Assembly: GCF_001056295.1 (NCBI RefSeq)
Contig: NZ_JVMD01000007.1
Coordinates: forward strand, 124,001-188,000
Reading direction: 5' to 3'
Source of the DNA: Corynebacterium halotolerans
Lineage (GTDB): Bacteria; Actinomycetota; Actinomycetes; Mycobacteriales; Mycobacteriaceae
Length of the DNA: 64,000 nucleotides
In this document: piece after piece, positions 63,951-64,000 of the stretch
Layout: each line of letters starts with the position of its first letter
Numbering within the stretch: the stretch's first letter is position 1
The notes under the pieces: generated by a model
Told to the model about the DNA's origin: nothing
Seen by the model: only the letters and a program-made list of their open reading frames with translations
The model's database searches: none
Program-made: the position numbers and the translations under genes

Positions 63951-64000
63951 GTTGTGGGATCAGCGTAGCACCCTGGGCGGATCGCGCGAAAAACGGCGTG

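Noticed and set aside
63894..64000. SAM riboswitch before metQ
   Set aside because: Only about 100 bases are visible; there is no recognisable SAM aptamer, and the operator explains control.

Overview
The window is a high-GC actinobacterial chromosome segment, most likely Corynebacterium or a close relative in Mycobacteriales. The gene order follows the Mycobacterium tuberculosis Rv3455c-Rv3394c block: an ESX-4 type VII secretion locus, rplM-rpsI, glmM, glmS, nnr, alr, the tsaE/tsaB/rimI/tsaD group, groES-groEL1, whiB, sigD-rsdA, guaB2-guaB3, a ChoD-type oxidase, guaA and imuA'-imuB. A McbR-like operator upstream of the methionine transporter points to Corynebacterium. The species was not determined. 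All statements come from reading the sequence; no database search was run.

Layout. 1-15.3 kb: lipoprotein gene, then the ESX-4 locus (eccE-like, eccB, mycP, eccD, eccC, an Rv3446c-family gene and two WXG100 genes). A three-gene ABC-2 exporter operon sits between eccB and mycP. 15.6-26.8 kb: rplM-rpsI, a UvrA-like ATPase, glmM, a three-gene Ala/Pro-rich operon (Rv3440c/Rv3439c position), an alpha/beta-hydrolase-fold protein and glmS. 26.9-35.0 kb, all on the minus strand: two tandem membrane acyltransferases fused to SGNH domains, then a merR-ABC transporter operon. 35.1-42.6 kb: nnr, alr, a hydrolase and the tRNA t6A genes. 43.2-48.6 kb: CIRCE-controlled groES-groEL1, whiB, a sigD interrupted by a frameshift, rsdA and a DUF5319 gene. 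48.7-58.3 kb: guaB, guaB3, choD-like, guaA, an MhuD-type heme oxygenase and the SOS mutasome pair imuA'-imuB. 59.0-64.0 kb: a lipoprotein, a sucrase/ferredoxin-like protein and metQ-metN-metI.

Functional links. Two matching ECF-type promoters (GGAAC-N17-CGTC inside a longer shared sequence) precede the WXG100 pair and the Ala/Pro-rich operon 7 kb away, which suggests one regulon joining secretion apparatus and possible cargo. The guanine nucleotide genes form one block, the t6A genes another.

Most unusual signals. (1) A dispersed motif, GCTT-NN-CGACGCC, occurs about 28 times in 64 kb on both strands, often in gene ends, terminator stems and variable protein loops, much like an uptake or architecture sequence. 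(2) Two families of ~65-bp near-perfect intergenic palindromes occur twice each, plus a third 123-bp hairpin. (3) sigD and the start of an ABC ATPase gene both look out of frame at 5-base homopolymers. (4) A 24-bp minisatellite of eight units lies upstream of groES.
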